NCBI GenBank assembly: GCA_008711295.1
Contig: VUYV01000181.1
Location: 955,118 to 1,019,117 of the forward strand
Source of the DNA: Anarhynchus alexandrinus
Taxonomy: Eukaryota > Chordata > Aves > Charadriiformes > Charadriidae
Direction: 5' to 3'
Length of the DNA stretch: 64,000 nucleotides
The notes below the pieces were generated by a model that was given only the letters and a program-made list of their open reading frames with translations, was not told the DNA's origin and ran no database searches. A program made the translations under genes and the position numbers. This document shows positions 50,487 to 61,830 of this stretch, one piece after another. The number at the start of each line of letters is the position of its first letter. Positions within the stretch are counted from its first letter, which is position 1.

Positions 50487-52989
50487 GAAAGTGGGTGGAA
50501 AAGAAAACTCCGGTGCCGAGAAACCTATTCTGGAACAACACATTTAGAAACAAAATGTACCTTTGTATCTAAAAATCTGAGTGTCATGAATATTTAACGC
50601 AGGGAGGAAAGAATGATTTTGTCAGTGTGTAAAGCAGTCCCAGAGAGGCTCGAATTCTGCCTGGTTTCTATTAGCTTTCCTGCTCTGTAAACAGACTGAG
50701 TCATTTGTTGCAGGAGAGGTGTGTGAGCACAGGGAGGGAAAGACACACGGGTGAAAAGATAAAAAAACCCCACTGCCATGCAAAGGGATGGCAATGGGTT
50801 TGCTGTGCAAAGTGCTGCCTCCGTCCCCATTTCTCACGATGTGTTGGTGGGTCTGTACAGACCAGTTTAGCTGCAGTGTTCAGCCCAACAATGTCACGAA
50901 TTTGAAAGGTCTATGGCACTGCTAAAAAAAAAATATGCGGGGTGCCTGTCCATCCTAACTAACCTCCCGCAGAGCGAAACAGAGACCCAGAGCCACCCCA
51001 GGGGAAATCTTATATTAGCAAAAATGTGCACGAAAAAAGCTTTCTTACTAACTCACCCCAAGCTGGTTGAAACCAAACCTGTTCCCTGCCAAAAGACATT
51101 GTGGTTATTGGGGTGTGATGGATTCCCCATGGACCTACGTGCACACCATGAAGCCTCCAAGCTACAAACTTAGCGAGAGGCAGGAGCTGACCCTGACCCA
51201 GCGCAGCAGGGACAGTCCAGGGGATCCGATTTTGTAATCCCGGCACGGGGAAAGCCTCTGGACTCAGGCAATCGTATCAGCACGTATTCAAGTCAAAGGC
51301 AGCAAGCCTTTACGTTAAGCATATCTCAAGAGTTTGTCTGTGTATTAGGGCACCAGCAACTTCAGCCTCTTGCTCTCCATCACGTTTTTCTCTGTATTTG
51401 CTGAGATTGCTCTACATTTCATGTTCTTTAGTCCAGCCTTTGGGCTGCAGCAGAGCTGGGGAGGTGCAAAATTAAACCCGCCCATGCCCCTGAGCTGGGA
51501 GTGGGATAACTTCTGGGGGGTTGTGAAAAGGGAGATGAACATGGGGAGAGGAGGGGACTGCAGCCTTCCCTTCCTCACTCTGCACATCCCAGAGGCGGGC
51601 AGGGGACAACACAGGGTTGGTAGACAGCGTGTTTAATAGCATTTTGCCCCTTCCATCTTTCCATTACCCCAGTTTTCATATGAGAAGGGGCATAGTGCTC
51701 ATACAGTCTGCCTGGACCAGTCCTGCTGTTTTGCAAACGGAGCTGGTCTGGCATCAGCAAGCAGCTGAGATTCTTATCTTTGCCTTCCTAAGTTGCTTTT
51801 CTCCCTCTTGCCTTTACCATGCAGGTGCTTGGCGCAGCCATGAGTCAGAGCCTTTGCGAAGGGCTGCTTGTACCAGGCTGCCATCCAGAGGGGAAAGAGA
51901 CAGCGCTGGGAGTACCGGGCACTTACTGGATGGGGAAGACATACAAAAGGCACAGCTCCGGTCAGGAAATCAGAGCAGGGCTTTACACCTCGGGCAAGGA
52001 GGGGGTTTGAAAGGAGGCAGAAGTCATTTTCAAGAGCCCGAGGGCTTGAACCAAACCCTTGCTCCAGAATCCTTGCTGATGACATTCCAGATCATAAGCA
52101 GCAGCAAAATTTGCAAATGAAAAGAAATTATAATTTATGTATATGACACTTGTCACCCGAACATTTCAAGCACCTCACGCTCTGAATCTTTAAAGCTTTG
52201 CTCTCCCTGCTTCTGGGCTAATAACTCAGCCTCTGGCCACAAACCTGAGCCTTTCCATCTGTAGGACTCCAGACCCAACCCCAAACTGTGTCACTTGAGC
52301 CTTTCTGGGGCAGAGATGGCCAAATCTGCGAAGAGAACATAAGGCAGCTCTTACCCATTGTTTGAGGCAAGTCCTGTTTGGTGTCTGCAGGTACAACTTG
52401 ATCCCCAAACTCTCAGACCATCTCACTCAATTGCCATCAGGGAATAAGATGAACACACTCCGACAGGACAGACACACCTGTATAATCAATACCTGTCAGC
52501 TTTTTCCACCCGTGGGTTGTGTGTACGTATGCATATGTAGAGCTAGACACACCTGTGCACACATTCAGGACCTTGTCAGAGACTACATATAAATATATGC
52601 CGGTGTACCTATTATATACAAATATAGAGCCAGCGTGCTGCTCTCTATATAAATTTTTGCCAAGTCTTCCTTTTGCAGTGTGATCAATAACAGTTCTAGT
52701 GCAGAAGGTGAGCAAAGTGCCTTGTTAAACTAATAATTGCACAGGAACCAAATCCTTTCTAATAAAAATCTTTTAAAACCTTTATAAAATTTCCACTCTA
52801 AGGCCAGTTTTCCTGCGAGACCTATAATTATTGAGAGCGGAAAGAAAGGAGCATAAGCAGCCTCTCTTACCAGCCGCCCCAGAGACACTAAAGTGGGGCT
52901 GCACCAAGAAGGTGGCCCCTGTGGAGTCTCTTGATTGAGACACAAACCTGTAGGCTCGTGCTGTCCATCTCCCTGCAGGGTTTATAATT
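50487..52989. other. Non-coding; unique sequence
   Basis: No gene recognised. The longest frame (51,617-52,120, plus strand, 167 codons) has no known domain and overlaps antisense frames. At 52,480-52,620 there are short TATATA and ACACACCTG words without a clear tandem unit. Confidence 0.5.
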
Positions 52990-53106
52990 AAAGCTGTATT
53001 GCTGTTTATATTCCAGCGGCACCCGTAAGACCCGCTGCACAAGGTGCTGTGCAAACAGAGAGCCAGCGGGCTGGCTGCAAAGGATTTACAACCCTAATAG
53101 ATAAAG
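52990..53106 (+). repeat. Ancient amniote interspersed repeat, family not named
   Basis: The sequence follows a repeat I know from turtle and crocodilian genomes. It has a 'TATTCCAGCGGCACCCGTAAG' type start, then 'GTGCTGTGCAAACAGAGAG', which matches the repeat's 'AGGCGCTGTACAAACA'. The end is 'AAGGATTTACAACCCTAATAGA', which matches 'AAGAGCTTACAATCTAAATAGA'. Order and spacing agree. I do not trust my memory for the family name, and the ends are approximate. Confidence 0.45.
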
Positions 53107-53119
53107 TGTGCTGAGGAAA

Positions 53120-53159
53120 GGGGAGGGGGGGGGAGCGGCTGTGGGGAGGGGTGAGGGGG
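53120..53159 (+). other. Potential G-quadruplex tract
   Basis: G-runs of 4, 9, 4, 4 and 5 bases occur within 40 bases on the plus strand (at 53,120; 53,125; 53,143; 53,148; 53,155). The spacers between the last three runs are one and three bases. Several alternative quadruplexes are possible. Confidence 0.6.
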
Positions 53160-56100
53160 AAGAAGGACAGCGAGTCTTTCAAGGTTGTGTGTTAACAGAA
53201 AACAGAAGTCAGGGGCCTGATTGCCAAGCGGCTGCCGCTCTCTGCCAGGCCATACCGCCGCTCAGGTTTAGTCGCCGAGACCCAGGAGCATCCATGTTAT
53301 GTTTGTGCATGTGATCACACTTTGGGGCAGAAGTGATGCCTCTTAGCTGCAGGTGAGGTTTTTGGTGTCCCATCGGGTCCCATTTGACTGTAGGAATCCC
53401 CTAAGCGATGCGTATTTAGAATGGACTCTGCTGTTGAAGACTCCGGTGCAGCAGGAGCGGCTCCGGGCAGCTCTCCCTGCAGGAAGGGCAGCGGCTCCGC
53501 ACGGCCGATGCGCGCAGGGCAGGGCTTGCTGGTGGCCAGCGGGTCAAGGGCAAACCTGGGAGGGCTGCGTCCGTGGGTCACGCAAGCGAAAGACAGCATT
53601 AGGGGATGCTGATGCAATCTGGGAGCACTGGAGAGGAGGAACCCAGCAGACTGAGGGGTATCTCGTACAGCAACTCCCAAACCAGGACAGAGGATGACTC
53701 CCAGCCAGAGCAGCCGGGAGAGCACGCCAGTGCCTCCTTCACTGGAGCATCCTGTCTACACACCCTGGGAAAGGGCAGATCACCTCGTAAACGAGACGCT
53801 GTCTTCTCTGGAGAGGCCACTGTTTCTGTGAGGCTTTTCATTCCCTTCAGTGCCATCCATCCTAGGCAGCACTAGTAATACAGGGAAGAAAGGCAGGAAA
53901 CAAGAAAGTTAGTAAGTCGTGGGCTGTGTTTGGTTAAACAGTGTCTTCAGGCTTCAAAACTAATGCATATGGAAGGGGGTGTTATGTAGGGACACTCAGC
54001 TTCCTTCCTCCGAGTTAATTAACCTCCTTCACCTCCATGCTGTTATAGACACAAGCAGTTCTACTGCATATGTCAAGGGCATAATTAGCACAGACTGAAC
54101 AAACCACACACACAGAATGGAAGCACACCTGCAAGATGGACAAAAGTGAAAGCCAGGCATCGGCAGGGACGGTGAGCCATGGCACAGTTGACCGAGTATG
54201 GCAGGAGCAAATCTGAGCTGCTGGGGGGAAAGATAAGGGCTGTCCCTTTTCCATTCCCTCCATCTGCTGTCTGCAGTTGCAGGGCATGGATGGGAGGCTG
54301 CATCCACCAAAGGAGAGCAGATTCGCTCTCTGGGGAGATGACAAGGGTGGCTTGGTGATCAAGGAAAGTCTTCCTCAGTTCCTATTCGTTGCACCCAGCG
54401 GACTCAGACCTCCAGCATTTCCAGCTTCTTGGTGCTCGGAGGACTCAGCCTTCCTCCCTCATTCAGTTACCATGATGCCAGATCCTCAGGTGACCCTTCT
54501 CCATCACACAGGAGAAGCTCTCCACCCTCCCTGCCACCTCTGCAGCTCTGCCCAGCCCTGAGCTCCCAAAACCTCTGCAGCCAGCACTCCAGACCCCCAT
54601 CTCCCCCCGGGGTAGCTCAGCTTCCATATTCCTATATCTCAGGATGATGACATCTCTGCTATCATCCAAATGAACTCCCTTGGCAGGGAAGACTGAGGTG
54701 GAGCTAAATGGTGTTTCACTGATAGAGGGAAACTGCATTGCCTGAGGGCAAGCCCCGAGAATCCCTCTGAAGGTGTCCACCATTGTTCACACAGCTCGTT
54801 TCATGGGACCATTGTCCCTCACTCCTTAGTCTCAATGGATCCTTCCATGCCTGTTGATCAACTCCATCCTTGCCGGTTCCTCTTCTTCCTTCCACTTCAT
54901 CTATTAGGTGCTTCTGTTATATCTCACCTGACATACAGATTGCAAGCAGCCCGGGGCAACCCTGCTCCGTGACCGAAGATCCCCAGAGCTACTGTCATGC
55001 AGATCCCTGTGAATGGGGAGTGTGAGAGGAGCAAACCAGAGAAGGCTAACGATTCCCTGTAAGGCCTCACCTCTTCTGCAGCTCACAGCTTCCGACATTG
55101 CCTCCTCCCTTCTCCCCAGAATCATGAAACACACATGCAAAACATTCCCAGTTTTTAAATGTTGCCGTTTTAGAGAAATATAGCGCTTGTTCCAGCTGCA
55201 GGCACTAAATCATCCCTCTCCCCTGGACGTGTGCTGGGGAAGTAAGGCCAGTGATGAATGGGGCTGTCCATATTTACATTGGGAGCAGAACAGCTGTGTG
55301 AATCTCACTGTGCAATGAGTACTCTGTGCAAACTCGGCATCCCCCTTGCGTCCTTCCCCACCGCTCGGTGACAGTGACTGATCGTCCACTTTGCAGAGTA
55401 CTGCCCAGGAGCATGCATGACTCCCAGCACCTCCGGAAAGTGAGAAGGAGGGGGTACCTAACCCCTAAATCATCAGAGTTGCTGTATTCCTTTGGTGAGT
55501 CTTATTTCCCGTGATGACTTTGCAAACAAGCAGGCGACAGAAATAAAAGAGAAGCGCTGGTGAATTGGAAGTGAGAGGGGGGAGGAGAAAGGGTAGCCTG
55601 GCTGTTTCTTGCAAGGAACTGCATCCAAGATGTTGAGTGCCCGTAGCACTTTCCATCCTTCAGACAAATGCTCAAGGTAAATATTGACGCCAATACGTTC
55701 TGTGTAATCAGACTGCAGTTCTCTGCATAGAGCTCTTGGACCGTGGGGTTTAAGAAGAGCTTAAAATGTTGGCAAGACTTAAGTAATGTATAGACAACCA
55801 ATACAGCCTTCCTACCCTTTTCCCACTGCTTCATCGCTGCCTTGATCTACACTGGCTGCTACCTTTGCTTGGTGGCCCAATCTCAGCCCTAGGTGGAAGG
55901 AAATATTTCGTTCTTCCGTGAGATCTCTATGCAATCCTGCCAGCAAACTGCGCTCCTTCCGAGCAGACTCCCATACTTACAGATCTGCCCATTTTCCTCA
56001 TAACCTGCATCCCTGTAACCCAGCAGGAAAATTTCCAGAGGTGACCGTGATCTCTCAGGGGCTTCATTGCGATTAACACATCTCAGCAGAATGCTTCACT

Positions 56101-57149
56101 TTCACCAAATCAGCATGTTCTGGGAGGAAAAATAGGAGAGTCTCAAATCGGTCAGAACATTTCTGGTTGTCTCTCCATTATACTCCTTAGCTGCTGGACA
56201 TATGGTGGGTACAAGCAACAGTAGTATGGAGAAGCGAACAAGCTGTAGGGTTGTCTACATCCCACATACCTGGAGGTGAAACAAGAGGCTAAAGAAGGAA
56301 AGGTGCTTAGATATGACCCTGATACCTTCATCCAGCACTTTACATGGGAAAAGACTTAAAGTACAGCAGTAGGATGGGTGGCTCCACTGCACAGAGAAGA
56401 GGGGTCCTGACAATGTGTCTGAGGAAAGGCACTTTGGCACTGTGGTTTGGAGAGATGAGACTGTGCGAGGCTCTTACCTGCTCTAACTAGACCTGGGTGA
56501 AGAGGAGAAGAGGAATCATTACCGGCTCCATTTGTATAGATTGCTCCTGTAGCAGACCAGAGGAAGGGTCACCTCAAGATCCCGAACTTGGTATAGGTCT
56601 CCTTGAGGTAGGGTTTAGCCCACAACTACCATCCACCCCTGGAGTCAGTCCGATCCAGCCCCGCACAAGCTGGAGATGGACTAAGATTCAGGGCTCTGCG
56701 GCCTGAAACGCATCTCCTCCTCACCTGGGTTAATCGCTGAAGGGGGTAAAGAAAGAACCGCAAATGGAAAATGGCATTTTCAATCTGCTGGAGTGTCTGG
56801 GGAGAGGGAACAAAGGTAGACTCGGGGAAAGGCAATGAGAAGAATGGCAGGGAGCTGGGAACGGCTCCTTGCCTTATTCCTATGCTGCTCCACTCCACAC
56901 TCAGATAAAGTGGTCCCTTCTCTTCAGCCTTCTCCTTTCTAGTCACACACTCAGTTGGTTAATTCTCTCCTCGTCGAGATCAGAGATTAGATAGAGCCTG
57001 GATTTATAGCTAGTGAAAATAAAAAGAGCTGCTCCTATCAAGGATTCAAATGATTAAATATCCTACCATAGAAATACTTTTAACTTCACTTACAGTACAA
57101 TTTCACTTACACGCTGATGCAGTTGACAGCGCTAACAAAAGCTGCTTGA
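53160..57149. other. Non-coding; one small CpG-rich patch
   Basis: A CpG-rich patch at 53,445-53,590 (GGAGCGGCTCCGGGCAG, CTCCGCACGGCCGATGCGCG) has open frames on both strands with no domain. Elsewhere the DNA is unremarkable. The region from 54,360 to 54,620 is C-rich on the plus strand. No gene or repeat family recognised. Confidence 0.5.
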
Positions 57150-57305
57150 GTAATATGGGGCCTGAAGAGAGAGAGAAAGAAGCTGGAGGAGAGAATGAGA
57201 ACAAGGGATAGGGACAGAAATGGAGAGAGAAAGAGAGAAATGGGATTAGATAGTGAGATGCAAAGAGAGGAAAGGAAAGGCAGGAAAAGGGAAGGGAAGG
57301 AGGAG
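57150..57305 (+). repeat. Polypurine (GA-rich) tract
   Basis: About 155 bases of the plus strand are overwhelmingly A and G (GAGAGAGAGAAAGAAG, GGAGAGAAAGAGAGAAATGG, GGAAAAGGGAAGGGAAGG). Long polypurine DNA can form triplex (H-DNA) and slows polymerases. Confidence 0.8.
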
Positions 57306-57473
57306 GTTGGCTCTCTCTGCCTGCCGCATTAAAAGTACAAGAGCTAAACCAATTAAACAATGAAAGGAAAGCAAAGGATTAAATGAAGGGCTATGTAAAA
57401 CAGCTCCTCTAATCCAGCTCATTTACTGCTCTTTATTCTCCATTTCCCTCTCATGTTGATCCTCAGATTCAAC
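57306..57473. other. Short non-coding link
   Basis: AT-rich sequence between the purine tract and the CpG islet; nothing identified. Confidence 0.5.
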
Positions 57474-57655
57474 AACGCCAGACCCGTAGTGCCTCGCGCC
57501 TCGCACGTGCAGGGTCCTGCTGGCACCGTGGTGTGCCCCGTTCACTCCTCCGCCACCCCTGCCCGCCGCCGGCCGGGGTGGGGGACGGCAGCGGTGAGCG
57601 ACCACAGCACGGGCCTGGGGATGCTCCTGGGCAGGCGAAGGGGTCTGTACCGAGA
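57474..57655. promoter_or_regulatory. Small CpG-rich islet
   Basis: About 19 CpGs in 180 bases, peaking in CCTGCCCGCCGCCGGCCGG. Open frames pass through on both strands (57,453-57,971 plus; 57,542-58,036 minus) without any recognisable domain. It might be a minor promoter or simply a GC-biased patch near the assembly break at 58,125. Confidence 0.35.
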
Positions 57656-58083
57656 TTTGGTCACACGCATGGTTAGACTGCTCCTGCTCCCCAGCCAAAC
57701 TGGCCTAAGGACAACCTCAGCAATGCACCGAGAGCCTTTCTGTGAAATGGGACTGTCCTTCTTGACCATCACTACCGGTGGGTCAGAGGAGGGACTGTTC
57801 CTCTCCGGGTGCTGCTGGAGATCCTCATTTTGCACAAAGCCTCTAGGCTGCTGTGGTGACCCAAAGGACAAAGAGGAATGTTCAGGGCAGTTTCCGTTCC
57901 TGCTGCCTCTGTGGCTCCTCTTTTCCCTCATTCCCTCCCTTTTCAGGGATTTACAGACGCAGGAGCCGTGAGGGCTGGAGCGGAGGCAGCCCCAGTGCAC
58001 ACAGGAGGGCTGTGCCTCTCGCCCAGCGTATGTCATACCGGGGACTGTGGACAGTGGTGTGGGATGAGCACTTCCACTCCCTG
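57656..58083. other. Non-coding; GC-rich
   Basis: Continuation of the open frames noted above; no domain and no repeat identified. Confidence 0.5.
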
Positions 58084-58203
58084 TGTCCCACCTCCCCCAA
58101 AGCTGCGGTGTGGGTCGGGGAGTCNATGTCCCACCTCCCCCATGCCCCGCTGACGCTGGGACCCACCACCGCTCCCCAAAGCTGCGGTGTGGGTCGGGGA
58201 GTC
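58084..58203 (+). repeat. Partial tandem duplication interrupted by an N
   Basis: A 30-base segment at 58,095-58,124 recurs exactly at 58,174-58,203 (key words CCCCAAAGCTGCGG and TGGGTCGGGGAGTC). A 15-base segment TGTCCCACCTCCCCC at 58,084-58,098 recurs at 58,127-58,141. The single N of the window, at 58,125, lies exactly at the end of the first 30-base copy. This is what a collapsed minisatellite, or two contig ends joined without removing their overlap, would look like. Confidence 0.85.
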
Positions 58204-59149
58204 CTGCAGAAACTGTGGCAGTTACAGGGAAAGGGACTGGTAGCTAAAATGCAACAAACAGGAGATTGATGGGGACTAACATCACTTACCCACTTTCTCC
58301 TTTTCCCCTCTTTCTCCATTTGCCTGATGCCCACGAATGATTGTTTCTTTTCTGGTTACTTCTTATGGTTTCAGCCTCGGGGAGAGCAGAAGGACATCAG
58401 AGCGAGTCATTTGGGGAAGGGCTTGGGCGTTGGGGGAAAGCGCAGCTCCCTGGAGGTTATCTGTGCCTGGTCACTGTCTTCAGGGATGCTGTGCTATTTG
58501 GAAAGGACTTTTTTTTTCCCCTTCAGCACTCCAGAGCTACAGATCATTTGAATTCACCCTCTCCTTCCCTTCCAGGAGACAGAAAGGCCCCAGCCGTACT
58601 TGAAATGAGACAGATGCTTATGGAATTGTGGTTTTAAAAGCATTTTTCAGTTGAGTTCTTTCCTTTTCTACACAGAGCAGTCCAATGTGAGCTGACTAAT
58701 AAATGCATTATCTTTTTTTTTTTCCTTTCCTAGGAGGGTTTGATATGGCAGCTCCATAGATCAGCCTGGTCTCCAGGGATATTTCTGCCCTAAACAAAAT
58801 GGAAATTGTCTGCCCCCTCACAAGCCCTCAGTGACTCATACAATAAAGAGAACCCATAAATATTTGGGTAATTACAGTCCGTTCACCTAAATTCCATAAG
58901 AGGCAGAGCACTTTCTCACTTCATGTCCTTAAATACGTTGTGGCGTATTGCTGTTCGCTGCCTGCGTGTTGCCGTAAGCACCCGATTCCCCCTTAATGGT
59001 CGGCTTCCAGGTGGAGTGCATTCAACTCTTCATAAGTGGTTAGCAACGGTTGGGAACGTTTCAGAGCACAAGGATGAAAAGTTGTGCAATGAATAGCAAG
59101 TCAGATACCGGAGTGCTTTATACACAGTACACACAGAAGCCAGTGCCTT
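58204..59149. other. Non-coding; unique sequence
   Basis: No gene recognised. T-rich runs near 58,510 and 58,711-58,724. Three overlapping plus-strand frames at 58,327-58,637 are domain-free. Confidence 0.52.
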
Positions 59150-59712
59150 TTGCCTCCTGCCCTTCTACTCCACTCTCGTGAGACCCCACCTGGAGTACTG
59201 CATCCAGCTCTGGAGTCCCCAACATCAGAAGGACATGGACCTGCTGGAGCGTGTCCAGAGGAGATCCATGAGGATGATCCGAGGGCTGGAGCACCTCTCC
59301 TCTGAGGAGAGGCTGAAGGAGTTGGGGCTGTTCAGCCTGGAGAAGAGAAGGCTCCGGGGAGATCTTATTGCGGCCTTCCAGTCCCTAAAGGGGCTACAGG
59401 AGAGCTGGGGAGGGACTTTTTACTGGGGCATGGAGTGATAGGACAAGGGGGAATGGCTTCAAACTGGAAGAGGGCAGGTTTAGATTGAACATTAGGAAGA
59501 AGTTTTTCACTGTAAGGGTAGTGAGGCACTGGCACAGGTTGCCCAGAGAGGTTGTTGAGGCCCCATCCCTGGCGGTGTTCAAGGCCAGGCTGGAAGTGGC
59601 CTTGGGCAACCGGGTCTGGTGGGAGGTGTCCCTGCCTATGGCGGGGGATTGGAACTCGATGATCTTCAAGGTCCTTTCCAAACTAAACCGTTCTATGATT
59701 CTATGATGATTC
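59150..59712 (+). mobile_element. CR1 LINE, 5'-truncated, C-terminal ORF2 and 3' UTR
   Basis: The best-preserved LINE copy here. It opens with the '[14 protein letters not shown]' motif of CR1 ORF2 (59,178 on) and continues through '[18 protein letters not shown]' and '[14 protein letters not shown]'. One frameshift near 59,400-59,440 breaks the frame. The continuing frame then reads '[11 protein letters not shown]' and '[15 protein letters not shown]'. The 3' UTR has GGGGGATTGGAACTCGATGA and TCCTTTCCAAACTAAACC, and ends in degenerate ATTCTATG octamers. The copy cannot move itself, since endonuclease and most of the RT are absent. Confidence 0.95.
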
Positions 59713-60185
59713 TGCCCTGTCATGGGTCACCAAGACCCCACTGCAGCCACCTCCCCGACGTGGAGACCAGACGACCCCTGTGCCTGGAGCAAACATTCGC
59801 TGAAACCTGCTGTAGCCGGGCTCTCCCGCGCAGTGACAGTCCCAGAGATTAATGCGTTTTATAATGTTGTTATTACTGTGGTGGTGTTAATATTTTACTG
59901 CTTGTTGTCACCACTCTATGAGGCAGATCCAGCTACACATATATCTGATCTGGGTGGTCTACAGTCCCTCCTGCGTTCCCTGGAACGAACACCAGGCTCA
60001 CGCTACAGCTATCTGACGCTGTATAAAATTACCAGAAAGATGAAAGCGGAAAATATACATTTTAAAAAGAGCAATTGGGTGAAGGTTTGGGCTGTGTTAT
60101 TTCCTTCCCTCCCTGCCTGCCTCATCAGCTCCGGGGGAATTACAGGGTGTGGAAGAACACTTTTAAAAACCCCTCCTTGAAATTA
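59713..60185 (+). other. Non-coding, enhancer-like AT-rich segment with an open frame
   Basis: From about 59,845 to 60,075 the sequence is complex and AT-rich (GAGATTAATGCGTTTTATAA, GTGTTAATATTTTACTGC, CTGTATAAAATTACC). A plus-strand frame of 152 codons (59,722-60,180) stays open across it and encodes an L/S/K-rich stretch of unknown kind. I recognise no domain. It may be a conserved non-coding element or chance. Confidence 0.3.
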
Positions 60186-60475
60186 GCATGTCTGGAGCGG
60201 CGCCGTCTGCACGCCCCAGCAGTCTGCCTTTCCTCAGTGCCTCCGCTCTGCGCTCTGACGACCTCTTGCAGCGCAGCTGATGGCCGCGGTGACAGGAGGG
60301 CCGCAGGTTTCCTTTTGCCTAACCCAAGGCGGTCAAACAGACACGGCGGGGATTTGCATAAAGCCTCTTTCTTTCTTGACTTTCTGACGATCCTCCGAAG
60401 AGCATCGCCACCGTGGGGAAACCGGGCGCCGTTCGTTGGCTCGCGCGGCCCTCGGGCCCCCGGCAAGCAGAGAAG
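60186..60475. promoter_or_regulatory. CpG-rich islet
   Basis: About 27 CpGs in 290 bases, close to the undepleted expectation. They are densest at GGAGCGGCGCCGTC (60,195 area) and in GGGCGCCGTTCGTTGGCTCG and CGCGGCCCTCGGGCC at 60,424-60,460. Frames on both strands (60,075-60,602 plus; 60,140-60,466 minus) are open but domain-free. It may be a small orphan CpG island. Confidence 0.38.
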
Positions 60476-61489
60476 TCACACTGCTCCTGCCAGAGGGAGG
60501 GACGGACAGGTCTACGGGAAGAGGTTTGGGCTGGACTGCAGAGGGGAGCTCTCCAAGGAGCCGGTGACTGGCAACCCCAGCGTGGGAATGAAAGGCTGTT
60601 AAGCTGGAGGAACCCATCAAGGGCAGCCTCCTGCCTCCAGACGTAGCCAGGCCCAGCTACCTCCAGAGAAGGTCTGAGGGACCCTAGAGGCCGGTGTCAG
60701 ACCTTGTCAGTCACAAAACTTTTTATTACGACCTCCTGCTTTATCAAATGCTTCGTTTTATCTGTCTTTCATCCCCCCTCCCTTTCCCTTCTGCTACTTA
60801 AAATTTGTTTCTTTCCTTGGTATGGGTGACGGTGCTTCTAATCAGCACTTTCCTTGTCTAATTGCCTCATTGCGAGCTTCTCCCTGAACCTGTCAGACAC
60901 AAACTCACACTTCTTGCCTTACTTGTCACAAGAAAAATTGTTCTTTTAAATGTGTCTGGGAGAGGCACAAGGACACTGAATACTCCAGGGAGAGAGAAGG
61001 ATGGAGGAGTGACTGACTGCAGTTCCTCGTTACATGGTATTTCTGAAAGCACCCCCCAACTTACCTGGAGATACGCAAACACAGGGAAAAAAAAAAAAGA
61101 AAGAAAATTCTCTGTCTCAAAGACATCACAGTCCAAAATATGTTGACACTGAAAAGTCCCTGCGGAAGTTGTACCTGCTGTGATTATAACAGAGGGTGAG
61201 TGGATTGCTCAGTGAAACAGACCATCCATGGCAGGAGAGATTATTTTGCATGTTAGAGGAAAATTTGGGGACTTTGAATCCTAATACCCCATTAATGATG
61301 AATGTATCTATTGCCTAGGAACCTGCTTGCTGACCTATTCACTCCCTGTCCCCGTCACATCAGAAGCGCTAGGAGACAAAAGAAGTTTGTATGGTTTTGC
61401 TCTAACAGTGTTATATTCATGTAAGAAATTTCTGTCCTGTTTGTAACAGAGCAGAGCTCTGAATTTTACCTCCTACATCCGAGTCCTCT
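60476..61489. other. Non-coding; unique sequence
   Basis: No gene recognised. A12 run near 61,086-61,097. Frames at 60,862-61,146 on both strands have no domain. Confidence 0.52.
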
Positions 61490-61830
61490 GTTATCCACCT
61501 AAATTAGATTATTTGTGAAGCACGTTGATGTTCACCCCTGGTGATAGCAGAGGAGTCTTTCAGGCCAAGGTATTTGTGGTTGTCATCTTATCTCCTGATA
61601 AGAAGATAACGGTGTTCTTCCTGCCACTGACACGTTAGCTTCAGCGCTGGTAGCTTTGCCTATCAAAGGCTGGCAGAAAGATAGAGCGGGGTCGGGTATT
61701 TGTGTAGCTCGGCTTAGCGGTTCCCTTGGTTAGATAAATGATGACCTTGGTCTTACCTCCACTTGCTTTGTCTCGGACTAAGCGGGTGACAAGGCTGATG
61801 TCACATCTTCAGGTCTTGCCTGAAGTCATT
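61490..61830. promoter_or_regulatory. Candidate enhancer with clustered GATA sites
   Basis: CTTATC (61587-61592) and GATAAG (61597-61602) form an exact inverted pair with a 4-base spacer. AGATAA (61604-61609) follows at once, so three GATA cores fall within 23 bases. More GATA words occur at AAAGATAGAG (about 61,678) and TTAGATAAATG (about 61,731), and upstream there is CTAAATTAGATTATTTG. Clustered GATA sites are a known property of blood and endoderm enhancers. Activity here is inferred. Confidence 0.42.

Noticed and set aside
57453..58036. Overlapping 172- and 164-codon frames on opposite strands
   Set aside because: Both arise from GC-rich DNA with few stop codons; neither has a domain.
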